NCBI GenBank assembly: GCA_028867095.1
Contig: JAGWHA010000030.1
Coordinates: forward strand, 1-8,905
Length of the DNA: 8,905 nt
Direction of reading: 5' to 3'
Origin: Microcaldota archaeon
GTDB lineage: Archaea; Micrarchaeota; Micrarchaeia; Micrarchaeales; CABMGC01
The notes beneath the pieces are model-generated. The model was not told where the DNA came from, did no database searches, and saw only the letters and a program-made list of their open reading frames with translations. The translations under genes and the position numbers were made by a program. Below, one piece after another: positions 1-6,482 of this stretch (the stretch's first letter is position 1; every line of letters begins with the position of its first letter).

Positions 1-1682
1 TACACGAATCCCTGCCCGCTCTGCAGGTAGCTTGCCCCGACGGTCAGGGGCATCGTGAGGGACGGGAGGAGCTCGGTCTCGTTCACCCTTGATGTGTAGC
101 CGCTTATTATCGGCTTGTGGGATGCCGTCTGGTAGTACATCGAGAGCCCCAGGTATAGCTCAGGGAAGTAGTTGCTGCTGCTCTGTATGGCAGGGAGCAT
201 CACGATGCTGTAGTTGCCGGGTATGTTACTTATCTCGCTGTAGGCGTGCGGTATTGCCGGGCTTGCGAATGCGGCGCCGATGAACTGCCCGCTGAGCGGT
301 ATTCCTGCATATTCTATTAGTATTATAAGGGCGAGCGCCGCGGCATACTTCCTCTCTATTCCGAGGAGCTGCGGCTTCTTTGCCTTTGCCAATTCCAGGA
401 TCTCCCTGAATCCGTAAGCCGCCAGGACCGCAAGCGCGACTGTGAAGATCATGTCAAACCTTGCAGGCTCGCGGATTATGTTGAAGAATGGTATCGCCTT
501 GTATATCAGGTATATCGAGGGGATCCCGGAAGGGCTTATGCTTGAAGCCGATGCGGGCAGATCGCCAAGCTGTATGTATGGGCCAAGCGCGAGAAGGCCG
601 AAGAGCACTATGGCCGCAATCCACGGAAGCGTGTTTGCGAGCTTGTTCTTCTTTTTCTCGTACCAGATTCCGAGCGCGGCGAGCGCCATTGCGGCGTATC
701 CGATGTAGGATATCCTCTCTATGGGGTCGATTGAGTAGATTGAGGCGTATGACCCGGAGACCCAGGAGAACAGGTTGTTGTATGGGCTTGGAAGAAGGAA
801 TGATGCGACGGGGTCGCTCCAGAGCATGTTGTGGCCCGCGTCATTTAGCGCGGCACCTGCAGAGGTAAGGACCCCGTTTGTGAATGCGCTTGAGATTGGT
901 ATCAGGAAAGGTGAGCCTATCACTAGCACCAATATTATCATTGCGGCGAAGGACTTTGCGAATTCCATATTCAGTATCTCAGGGCGCCTGCTCTTGCTTA
1001 GCAGATACATCGCAAGAAGCAGCATCACGAAGAGCACGGTTATTATCCCCTGCTCTGGGTCCCCCATGAAGAGGAGGAAGACAAAGCTCACGGCAGCGCC
1101 GACCGCGTAGAGCAGCTTTTTCTTCTCCTTGATCATCATCATAAACAGAAGTATGAATAGCGGGAGGAACTCGATGTTGGTCCAGTTGATGTGCCCACCG
1201 AATGCCTGGGCCATGTGCATCGGGCTGAAGGCGAAGACTATCCCGGCTATGAATGCCGCGTACTTGTTTTGAACAAGATAGTCTGCAAGCAGGTACATGA
1301 AAAATCCGGAGAGCATGAAAGCCAGGAAGAAAATAACATTATACGAAAAGAGCAGCCCGCCGATCTGGAACGGGAAGCTCAGGTATGCCGAAATCGGCGA
1401 GAGCGTCTGGGTGACAAGGCTAGCCCCGACCGGATAGTAGAGCATCGGGGTGAAGTAGATCGAGGTGTGGAGCGTGAATGTCGCGTAGTTTACCCACCAC
1501 ATGTTCCAGAGGTTCTGGTAGAGGTCCCCTGCGCCGTTGACCGTTGTGCTTGCGATGTTCGCGGTTATGGGCCAGAAGACGACAAGCGCTATCGCAAGAT
1601 AGACCAGAAGTATCGGCAGGTATTCCCTTGCGCCGCTGGAGAACTGCTTGGCGAGCGGAACCCTTGAGTTGTTTTCTTCCAT
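1..1682 (-). CDS. GT-C/YfhO-like polytopic membrane glycosyltransferase, 3' end outside window
   Basis: Reading the minus strand from the ATG at 1682-1680 gives about 560 codons with no stop before the window edge, so the C-terminus is missing. The protein is strongly hydrophobic with many membrane segments. The first (about residues 21-42) is followed by an outer loop with GDLYQNLWNMWW (D53 at 52-63), then YYPVGASLVTQTLSP (82-96) and SPMHMAQAFGGHINW (153-167). This arrangement is typical of the large YfhO/GT39-like GT-C membrane proteins, in which an acidic residue in the first loop is catalytic and the sugar donor is polyprenyl-phosphate linked. Later loops include GDPEQG and FNIIREPARFD. 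The divergent flippase and GT2 genes support a role in surface glycan or lipoglycan assembly. A TATA-like box lies 25-33 bases before the ATG, so the mRNA may be leaderless. The exact sugar and acceptor cannot be told, and the family call is from recognition of motifs only. Confidence 0.8.
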   Translation of the reverse strand, partial: MEENNSRVPLAKQFSSGAREYLPILLVYLAIALVVFWPITANIASTTVNGAGDLYQNLWNMWWVNYATFTLHTSIYFTPMLYYPVGASLVTQTLSPISAYLSFPFQIGGLLFSYNVIFFLAFMLSGFFMYLLADYLVQNKYAAFIAGIVFAFSPMHMAQAFGGHINWTNIEFLPLFILLFMMMIKEKKKLLYAVGAAVSFVFLLFMGDPEQGIITVLFVMLLLAMYLLSKSRRPEILNMEFAKSFAAMIILVLVIGSPFLIPISSAFTNGVLTSAGAALNDAGHNMLWSDPVASFLLPSPYNNLFSWVSGSYASIYSIDPIERISYIGYAAMALAALGIWYEKKKNKLANTLPWIAAIVLFGLLALGPYIQLGDLPASASSISPSGIPSIYLIYKAIPFFNIIREPARFDMIFTVALAVLAAYGFREILELAKAKKPQLLGIERKYAAALALIILIEYAGIPLSGQFIGAAFASPAIPHAYSEISNIPGNYSIVMLPAIQSSSNYFPELYLGLSMYYQTASHKPIISGYTSRVNETELLPSLTMPLTVGASYLQSGQGFV

Positions 1683-1706
1683 GATGATCGGCAGTTAAAG
1701 TATATT

Positions 1707-1715
1707 CAATAAATA
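1707..1715 (-). promoter_or_regulatory. TATA-like box for the GT-C gene
   Basis: On the minus strand this reads TATTTATTG, centred about 29 bases before the ATG at 1682. Archaeal TATA boxes lie about 26 bases before the transcription start, so transcription would begin at or very near the ATG, giving a leaderless message. No ribosome-binding site is seen. Assignment is by sequence and spacing only. Confidence 0.5.
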
Positions 1716-1772
1716 GTTCTTTAAACACTAAGTGCTTTATAGAATTGCAAATTGACAGACTAACTGCGGAAT

Positions 1773-1785
1773 AAAAATATTTAAA
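1773..1785 (+). promoter_or_regulatory. TATA-like box for the flippase gene
   Basis: The stretch AAAAATATTTAAA is centred about 27 bases before the ATG at 1806. This matches the distance of an archaeal TATA box from the transcription start, so the flippase-GT2 transcript is probably leaderless. Together with the box at 1707-1715 it makes a divergent promoter pair in a 123-base gap that holds no gene. Confidence 0.6.
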
Positions 1786-1805
1786 CCCGATTACAAGGCA
1801 CTTTT

Positions 1806-3389
1806 ATGAAGACCAAACAGGAATCCATCGGAAGGCGCGCGACCAGGACGTTCTTTGCGAGCGTGGTTGGGAAGTTCGTGGCGGTTTTCATAACGATTGT
1901 CGCGTTTGTGGCAATCGCAAGGCTATTGGGCCCAAGCAACTACGGGATCTACACGGTGGCGATAGGGTACGCGACCTTGATAGGCGGGGTGAGCATCTTC
2001 GGAATCGCATCCTATTTTGACAGGAACATTGCGTCGCTGAGCTACAAGAGGGACGGCAGGGGGATCTCAAGGGTGCTGGCAAACGGATATGCGATTGTCG
2101 TGCCAGTTTCAATCATCCTCGCCGCCTTAGGGATTGCGCTGAGCGGCTACGTTGCAAACAACCTGCTCCAGAACGCGCACATCGAGGCCTTCACCCTCGT
2201 TCTCGTCTCGGTCGACCTGATGTTTAGCACGATATGGGGGGCATCCTTCTCCGCGCTGATAGGGTTCGGAAGGGGCAAGCTCGCCTCCATATCCTTGGTC
2301 ACGCTCGGAATAGTGCAGCTTGTGCTCGGGGTCGCGCTCATTTTCGCCGGGTACGGGGTGAACGGCGCGATAGCCGGGCTCTTGGTCGGGGACGCCGTAG
2401 GATTCTTGCTCACAACCTACTACATCTACGTCGCATTCGAGGATTACGGCAGCCTGAAGCTCTCCTTTCCCAGAATCGATGAGATAAAGAGCACCCTGAA
2501 ATTTGCGCTTCCTGTCGCGTCAAACAACTTCCTGCTCATAGGGGGGGTCAGCTTCGGAACCCTCATCCTGAGCGTGTACGCCCCGAGCTACATACTCGGC
2601 AACTACGGCACTGCGCTGAAGGGACTGGGGATGATGAACGTCGTTTACGGCACGCTTGCGATAGTCCTCATACAGTCTTTCTCGACAATCATATCGACGA
2701 CTAAAAACCGAAGGAAGATAGAAAAGACATACAACAAGACAATAGCGTACTCGCTTCTCCTCAACCTTCCCGTGGTTGTCTTCGTGGGAGTTTTTGCAAA
2801 GCCCCTGGTGTATCTCTTCCTCGGATCAAACTACTCCCTGGCCCCATTTTACCTGCTAATAATTGCAATCGGCACCTCGCTCACAATAATAAACTCGTTC
2901 ACCTCCAGCTTCTTCATCGCGTCCGGGAGGGTGAACAAGCTGATGAGGATATCTCTGGTGTCCGTGCTGGTGCAGGTGGCGAGCTTGCTGCTGCTGGTCC
3001 CAAACTTCACAGCGGTGGGGGCCTTGGTAGCCCTTTACATAATAGGCAACACCGTCACATTCCTGCTGTTTGTGAGGGGCCTGAGAAGGGATTTCGAGAT
3101 AAGGATGGACTACAGAAAGCTGCTTGAGATATTCGTGGCGAGCCTGGTGCTCGGGGCGATCGTCTCGGGGCTGCTTGCCATACCGGAAAATGCGCTCGAG
3201 CTGGCCGCCGGATTTGTAGCCATTGTGCTGCTCTACCCTCCGCTGCTTGTGCTGTTTAGGGCGGTGGACAAAAATACATTCGACGAGCTGATTCACCTCA
3301 TACACAACATACCCATAGTTAGCGGCGCAATAATCCATTTGGACCGGTACGCGGGATTCTTCATAAGACTCCTGGACGCAAAGAGCTGA
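1806..3389 (+). CDS. Wzx-type oligosaccharide/polysaccharide flippase
   Basis: A 527-residue, highly hydrophobic protein of about 12-14 membrane segments, the usual size for the MOP-superfamily flippases that move lipid-linked oligosaccharides across the membrane. The N-terminus is diagnostic in style: a short basic head (RRATRTFFAS), a first membrane helix, then ARLLGPSNYGIYTVAIGYA around residues 38-56, the conserved LG..YG.y signature of polysaccharide biosynthesis proteins. The C-terminal end is basic/aromatic and likely cytoplasmic. The ATG follows an AT-rich TATA-like box with almost no leader. The GT2 gene starts 4 bases after the stop, so the two are co-transcribed and probably serve one glycan pathway. 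Substrate is unknown. Confidence 0.88.
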   Translation: MKTKQESIGRRATRTFFASVVGKFVAVFITIVAFVAIARLLGPSNYGIYTVAIGYATLIGGVSIFGIASYFDRNIASLSYKRDGRGISRVLANGYAIVVPVSIILAALGIALSGYVANNLLQNAHIEAFTLVLVSVDLMFSTIWGASFSALIGFGRGKLASISLVTLGIVQLVLGVALIFAGYGVNGAIAGLLVGDAVGFLLTTYYIYVAFEDYGSLKLSFPRIDEIKSTLKFALPVASNNFLLIGGVSFGTLILSVYAPSYILGNYGTALKGLGMMNVVYGTLAIVLIQSFSTIISTTKNRRKIEKTYNKTIAYSLLLNLPVVVFVGVFAKPLVYLFLGSNYSLAPFYLLIIAIGTSLTIINSFTSSFFIASGRVNKLMRISLVSVLVQVASLLLLVPNFTAVGALVALYIIGNTVTFLLFVRGLRRDFEIRMDYRKLLEIFVASLVLGAIVSGLLAIPENALELAAGFVAIVLLYPPLLVLFRAVDKNTFDELIHLIHNIPIVSGAIIHLDRYAGFFIRLLDAKS

Positions 3390-3393
3390 GATC

Positions 3394-4098
3394 TTGAGAT
3401 ACAACGAAACAACAATAGTCCTTCCGACATACAACGAGGGGAGAAACATAGGCAAGCTGATAGGGATGCTGCTGAAGTCATACCCCAACATAAGCGTGCT
3501 CGTCGTCGACGACGGCTCGAAGGACATGACGCGGGAAGTCGTGAGGAAGATATCGAGGCTCTACAAGAACGTCAGGCTCTTTGACAGGTCCGAGGAGGCG
3601 CTGGAGAGGGGGCTCACAAACAGCATAGTCGACGGGCTGCTCCTCGCCAAGACAAAGTATGCGATAGTGATGGATGCGGACCTGCAGCATCCCCCTGAGA
3701 AGATAGCGGACATAAAGGCGGAGCTTGAGAAGAAAAACAAGATAGTTGTTGCGTATAGGGCGGAGGTCCCAGGATGGGCGCTCTTTAGGTGGTTTGTGTC
3801 CAAGTCGCTGATAAAAATCGCGTATGGTGTGCTTGTGCTCCTAGGGGGAAGTAGGTGCAAGGACATATTCTCCGGGTATTTCGGCACCGATACCGCCTTT
3901 TTCAGAAAGGTCTACCTCAAGAACAGGCGGAGGTTTGTGGGTGAAGGGTACAAGGCGCTCTTTGACCTGCTCAAGTGCATCCCAAACGGATCGGTGAGGA
4001 TTGCCCAGATCCCATACACATTCCACGTAAGGACGGCAGGAGAATCTAAGGCCTCCTCAAAGCAGGTACTTGCGCTCTTCAGGTCGTTCTTTAGCTAG
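3394..4098 (+). CDS. GT2 glycosyltransferase, dolichyl-phosphate sugar synthase (DPM1) type
   Basis: A 234-residue soluble GT-A enzyme. It opens with TIVLPTYNEGRNIGKLI (about residues 7-23), then VVDDGSKDMT (37-46), and the metal-binding DADLQHPP (94-101). It ends with the YTFHVRTAGESKAS block typical of dolichyl-phosphate mannose synthases (F..R..GeSK). These enzymes transfer a sugar from a nucleotide donor to a polyprenyl phosphate on the cytoplasmic face, giving the donor used by GT-C enzymes such as the one at 1-1682. Unlike many relatives it has no C-terminal membrane or GtrA domain. The start is TTG at 3394: the family begins right at this point, there is no in-frame ATG that keeps the first strand, and only 4 bases separate it from the flippase stop. 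Sugar specificity is not visible. Confidence 0.88.
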   Translation: MRYNETTIVLPTYNEGRNIGKLIGMLLKSYPNISVLVVDDGSKDMTREVVRKISRLYKNVRLFDRSEEALERGLTNSIVDGLLLAKTKYAIVMDADLQHPPEKIADIKAELEKKNKIVVAYRAEVPGWALFRWFVSKSLIKIAYGVLVLLGGSRCKDIFSGYFGTDTAFFRKVYLKNRRRFVGEGYKALFDLLKCIPNGSVRIAQIPYTFHVRTAGESKASSKQVLALFRSFFS

Positions 4099-4112
4099 GC
4101 CGCGGATTGGGC

Positions 4113-4994
4113 TTACCCTTTCCTGCGCTTTGCGCCGCTGGCCTTCTTTGCAAATTCGAAATAGACGCCAGCAGGAAGCATCGCGAACCATGCGCCCATC
4201 GCAGAGCCGAGCAGGAAGTTGACCGCCTGCGCGACAAGCGCGCCGGCCAGCGGGCTTGAGGTTGCGGAGAATGCATACTCCAACGCAATCTGGAATACGG
4301 TTAGCGCAATGCTGTATGCGATCACTATGGCGCCCAGTACGATGAAGACCGCAAAGACGCCCCTCATGTTTTTCCTCCCTATCTCGATGCTCCTCCTTAT
4401 CGCCGCAATTGGCCCTGTGCGCTCGAGCACAACTATTGCGAACGCCTCGTAGAGCAGTATCGACAGGACGACGGCCACAACAATGAAGACAATGGCGCCA
4501 AGAAGCAGCCAGAGCACCGCCCCCGCCCCAAAGCCGCCCATCACCAGCGGAAGCAGGAATATGGCGGCAAGCACGCCTATGACGGCTAGCCAGATCGCCG
4601 CAATGGCCACGCCAACCGCAAACAGCTTTGAATAGTTCCTCTTTGCGACATCGAAGGCTCCCCCAAGCGATACCCTTTTCTTATTGTATCCCTGATCCGC
4701 CATGCTCAGGTATATGCCTAGCAGCAGCGGGTTGATGAACAGCGAGACCAGCAGCAATGCGGCAATCACAGGCACAAGGCTCATGTAAAATGGCACCAGC
4801 GAGGAGACGCCAGCCAGGTTGTGCGGGGCCGAGGGGCCGAACACGTTTATCCCGTAGACTGCGCTGAGGCCCGAAAACACGGTGTAGAGCACAATGCCGC
4901 CGAAAAAGGCGGTCACTATCAGGTAAGGCAGGATCCCTATGGGATTGCTCTTTAGTATGTCAAGGGTCTTTCCAAAAATGCCGATGGTTCCCAT
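4113..4994 (-). CDS. Multi-pass membrane protein of unknown function (DUF4013/DUF7847-like)
   Basis: A 293-residue protein with about six hydrophobic segments (near 22-45, 68-93, 122-148, 153-181, 211-235 and 252-280) and a basic C-terminus ending KKASGAKRRKG. The opening, with NPIGILPYLIV, and the central ERTGPIAAIRRSIEIGRKN before a membrane helix resemble archaeal membrane families loosely grouped with DUF4013, DUF7847 and the glycerophosphodiester phosphodiesterase membrane domain. Their function is unknown, and the assignment is from general appearance. It converges on the GT2 gene with a 14-base gap and diverges from the ribbon-helix-helix gene. A TATA-like box sits about 33 bases before its ATG. 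No catalytic motif is evident. Confidence 0.8.
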   Translation of the reverse strand: MGTIGIFGKTLDILKSNPIGILPYLIVTAFFGGIVLYTVFSGLSAVYGINVFGPSAPHNLAGVSSLVPFYMSLVPVIAALLLVSLFINPLLLGIYLSMADQGYNKKRVSLGGAFDVAKRNYSKLFAVGVAIAAIWLAVIGVLAAIFLLPLVMGGFGAGAVLWLLLGAIVFIVVAVVLSILLYEAFAIVVLERTGPIAAIRRSIEIGRKNMRGVFAVFIVLGAIVIAYSIALTVFQIALEYAFSATSSPLAGALVAQAVNFLLGSAMGAWFAMLPAGVYFEFAKKASGAKRRKG

Positions 4995-5020
4995 ATTAGC
5001 ACAATATTACAGGAATGGCA

Positions 5021-5032
5021 AGATATTTAAGC
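5021..5032 (-). promoter_or_regulatory. TATA-like box for the membrane-protein gene
   Basis: The minus strand reads GCTTAAATATCT across 5021-5032, centred about 33 bases before the ATG at 4994. A start of transcription a few bases before the ATG would follow, with little or no leader. It lies back to back with the promoter of the regulator gene, so a protein bound at the nearby repeats could affect both. Confidence 0.45.
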
Positions 5033-5052
5033 ATCGGAATGGTGAGAGGTAG

Positions 5053-5063
5053 TTTTATATATT
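5053..5063 (+). promoter_or_regulatory. TATA-like box of the regulator-cysD-cysN cluster
   Basis: TTTTATATATT lies about 37 bases before the ATG at 5095, which predicts transcription starting near 5084 and a leader of roughly 10 bases. The leader contains AGGAT (5087-5091), a weak ribosome-binding match. The box runs directly into the ATTACA half-sites, the geometry of a repressible promoter. Confidence 0.5.
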
Positions 5064-5082
5064 ACAATGTAATAACATTACA
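5061..5082. promoter_or_regulatory. Probable operator: three alternating ATTACA/TGTAAT half-sites
   Basis: Three perfect hexamers occur in 22 bases: ATTACA (5061-5066), TGTAAT (5068-5073) and ATTACA (5077-5082). The first two form an inverted pair around one base, and the second and third an inverted pair around AAC. ATTACAAT also repeats directly at 5061 and 5077, a 16-base period. Small palindromic half-sites in tandem suit ribbon-helix-helix dimers, and the next gene encodes one. The position between TATA box and start codon suggests repression by its own product (inference). Confidence 0.6.
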
Positions 5083-5094
5083 ATACAGGATAAC

Positions 5095-5334
5095 ATGGTA
5101 GGCAAAGCGCGCGCGGCGAAGAGGAAGTACACAACCATCACCATACCGGCTCCGCTCTTTGGGAAGATGGCTCAGAGCATAAAGGGGACCGGATTCTCCT
5201 CTGTCTCGGACTATGTGACCTACATACTCAGGGAGACGACAGCGAAGCTCAACGATGCCAAGTCAAAGAGGGGGAAGGGGAAAGTGGAGGAGGACGAGAT
5301 AATAAAGAAGCTCCGCTCGCTCGGTTACGTTTAA
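5095..5334 (+). CDS. Ribbon-helix-helix (CopG/Arc-type) transcriptional regulator
   Basis: A 79-residue basic protein. Residues 12-18 (YTTITIP) form the DNA-contacting beta strand with alternating polar side chains. Helix 1 follows (about 19-30), then the turn GTGFSSVSDYVTYILRE (31-47), the classic second helix of archaeal ribbon-helix-helix proteins. The head is rich in Lys/Arg. The tail ends KLRSLGYV, a motif that recurs at the end of the CysD-like protein in this cluster. Such proteins dimerise and bind palindromic sites, and the ATTACA repeats just upstream are the obvious target, implying autoregulation of the cluster. The next gene begins 8 bases after its stop, consistent with one transcript. 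Confidence 0.85.
   Translation: MVGKARAAKRKYTTITIPAPLFGKMAQSIKGTGFSSVSDYVTYILRETTAKLNDAKSKRGKGKVEEDEIIKKLRSLGYV
5308..5330 (+). repeat. Gene-end repeat, copy A (encodes KLRSLGY)
   Basis: The last 23 coding bases before the regulator's final codon boundary match those at 6406-6428 in 19 of 23 positions by eye. Both copies encode a C-terminal KLRxLGY tail in the same frame. Shared tail function or local gene conversion are both possible. Confidence 0.5.
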
Positions 5335-5342
5335 GTGGTTTA

Positions 5343-5639
5343 ATGAAGACAAACGATGATTTCAGGAACATAGCGGAGAGGCTCTGGAAGGACCAGAGCG
5401 AGGCGAACTGGAAGGCGCTTGCCGCATCCCTCAAGAGGGGGAACGTGAAGTACTACAAGGTGTTCTTCGAGAAGAAGAGCAAGCTAAACAAGATAGAGGA
5501 CCTGCGGAAGTCGTACGCGGAGCTCTACGACCCAAAGTACAGAAGCGTCGCCAAGGTGCCGATCTTCAAGAAGGGAAAGGGTGGAATGGAGGGCGCGACG
5601 ATATACCTCAAGGGGCTGATGGTGAACAACAGAGAGTGA
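5343..5639 (+). CDS. Unrecognised 98-residue basic protein in the cysD-like cluster
   Basis: I do not recognise this protein. It is 98 residues, strongly charged and Lys-rich, with no membrane segment, signal peptide or cysteine. The first two thirds look helical (IAERLWKDQSEANWKALAAS, then IEDLRKSYAELY). The end (VAKVPIFKKGKGG, then ATIYLKGLMV) looks more beta-like. It sits 8 bases after the regulator stop and ends 4 bases before the cysD-like ATG. Its last codons supply GTGAT (5636-5640), a ribosome-binding match for that gene. Codon and base use match the neighbours, so it is a resident gene. Tight packing suggests a partner or accessory role for the CysD-like enzyme, which is inference only. 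It could equally be a second small nucleic-acid-binding protein. Confidence 0.75.
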   Translation: MKTNDDFRNIAERLWKDQSEANWKALAASLKRGNVKYYKVFFEKKSKLNKIEDLRKSYAELYDPKYRSVAKVPIFKKGKGGMEGATIYLKGLMVNNRE

Positions 5640-5643
5640 TAGC

Positions 5644-6432
5644 ATGATAAAACAAGACCTGAAGAGTTTGGAGGAGAAGAGCATATACGTGATAAGGGAG
5701 GCGAAGATAAAGTTCCCCAAGATCGCAGCGTTGTGGAGCATGGGCAAGGATTCCACGGCAATGCTTGGGCTTGCCAGGAAGGCATTTTTAGGAAAGGTCC
5801 CGTTCCCGGTGATACACATCGACAATGGTATAGACTTCCCCGAGACATACCAGTTCAGGGAGGAGCTCACAAAGAAGTGGGGGCTTGACCTGATTGTAGC
5901 AAAGAGCAAGATAAAACCAGAGCTATCCGGATTCGCCTGTTGCGGAGCAAACAAGACGGTGGAGCTAAAGAAGGTCATGAAGCAGTACGGATTCGACGCG
6001 CTGATCGTCTCGATTAGAAGGGACGAGCACGGAATCCGCGCAAAGGAGAGGTACTTCTCGCCGAGAAATGAGAAGTTCAAGTGGAACTACAAGGATCAGC
6101 CTGCGGAGCTATGGGACGACTACTCCTCAAAGCTCGACAACAAAGGGCACATTAGGATACACCCGCTGCTCGACTTCAACGAGATAGACATCTGGAACCT
6201 GACGCTGAAGAACAAGATACCAGTCAACCCGCTCTACTTTGCAAGGGACGGCTACCGCTACAGGAGCCTTGGATGCACGCACTGCACAGTCCCGCTCAAG
6301 TCGAACGTGAATAATGTAAAGAGCATAATAAAAGAACTTGAAACTACTACTGTTGAGGAGCGAAGTGGGCGTGAACAGGATAAAGAGAAAGCATATGTGA
6401 TGGCTAAGCTCCGCGCGCTTGGTTATATGTAG
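5644..6432 (+). CDS. cysD: CysD-like N-type ATP pyrophosphatase (ATP sulfurylase small subunit / PAPS reductase family)
   Basis: A 262-residue PP-loop enzyme of the adenine-nucleotide alpha-hydrolase fold. The ATP-binding loop is SMGKDST (32-38, a variant of SGGKDS), followed by GLARKAF as in CysD. Further CysD-like blocks are FPVIHIDNGIDFPE (about 54-67), SIRRDEHGIRAKERY (123-137), RIHPLLDFNEIDIW (171-184), RSLGC (207-211) and the tail TTTVEERSGREQD (234-246). CysD with the GTPase CysN makes adenylyl sulfate (APS) from ATP and sulfate. Unusually, it also has C99-C100 and C211-x-x-C214, the cysteine pattern that holds a [4Fe-4S] cluster in APS reductases, while keeping the PP-loop lysine. The end is KLRALGYM. 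Start: ATG preceded by GTGAT with a 3-base spacer. The last 120 bases are more A/T-rich than the rest. A DndC-like or other sulfur-transfer role is an alternative, so the symbol marks family, not proven activity. Confidence 0.85.
   Translation: MIKQDLKSLEEKSIYVIREAKIKFPKIAALWSMGKDSTAMLGLARKAFLGKVPFPVIHIDNGIDFPETYQFREELTKKWGLDLIVAKSKIKPELSGFACCGANKTVELKKVMKQYGFDALIVSIRRDEHGIRAKERYFSPRNEKFKWNYKDQPAELWDDYSSKLDNKGHIRIHPLLDFNEIDIWNLTLKNKIPVNPLYFARDGYRYRSLGCTHCTVPLKSNVNNVKSIIKELETTTVEERSGREQDKEKAYVMAKLRALGYM
6406..6428 (+). repeat. Gene-end repeat, copy B (encodes KLRALGY)
   Basis: Counterpart of the copy at 5308-5330, at the end of the cysD-like gene. Three of the four differences are transitions (C/T or G/A). 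It is an island of higher G+C inside the otherwise A/T-rich 3' end of the gene. Confidence 0.5.
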
Positions 6433-6439
6433 TTTTGTG

Positions 6440-6447
6440 TATTTATA
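6440..6447 (+). promoter_or_regulatory. Possible TATA box for the homing-endonuclease-like gene
   Basis: TATTTATA begins 8 bases after the cysD-like stop. With normal archaeal spacing transcription would begin near 6470, just ahead of the ATG at 6483. Free-standing homing endonucleases often carry their own control signals, but in a 25% G+C stretch such a match can arise by chance. Confidence 0.3.
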
Positions 6448-6482
6448 CAGGACATATTGAAAATGAAAAGTATGATACTATT

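Noticed and set aside
1191..1667. Plus-strand open frame of 158 residues
   Set aside because: It is antisense to the GT-C membrane protein, is very rich in charged residues with no recognisable fold, and is explained as a shadow of the opposite-strand gene.
2856..3527. Minus-strand open frame of 223 residues across the flippase-GT2 junction
   Set aside because: It overlaps two clear genes antisense and has a composition (His, Gln, Tyr rich) typical of a reversed reading of hydrophobic coding sequence.
4096..4115. Terminator between the convergent GT2 and membrane-protein genes
   Set aside because: The gap is only 14 bases and has neither a T-run nor a clear hairpin on either strand.
5484..6080. 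Minus-strand open frame of 198 residues
   Set aside because: It lies wholly antisense to the 98-residue gene and the motif-complete cysD-like gene and shows no family features.
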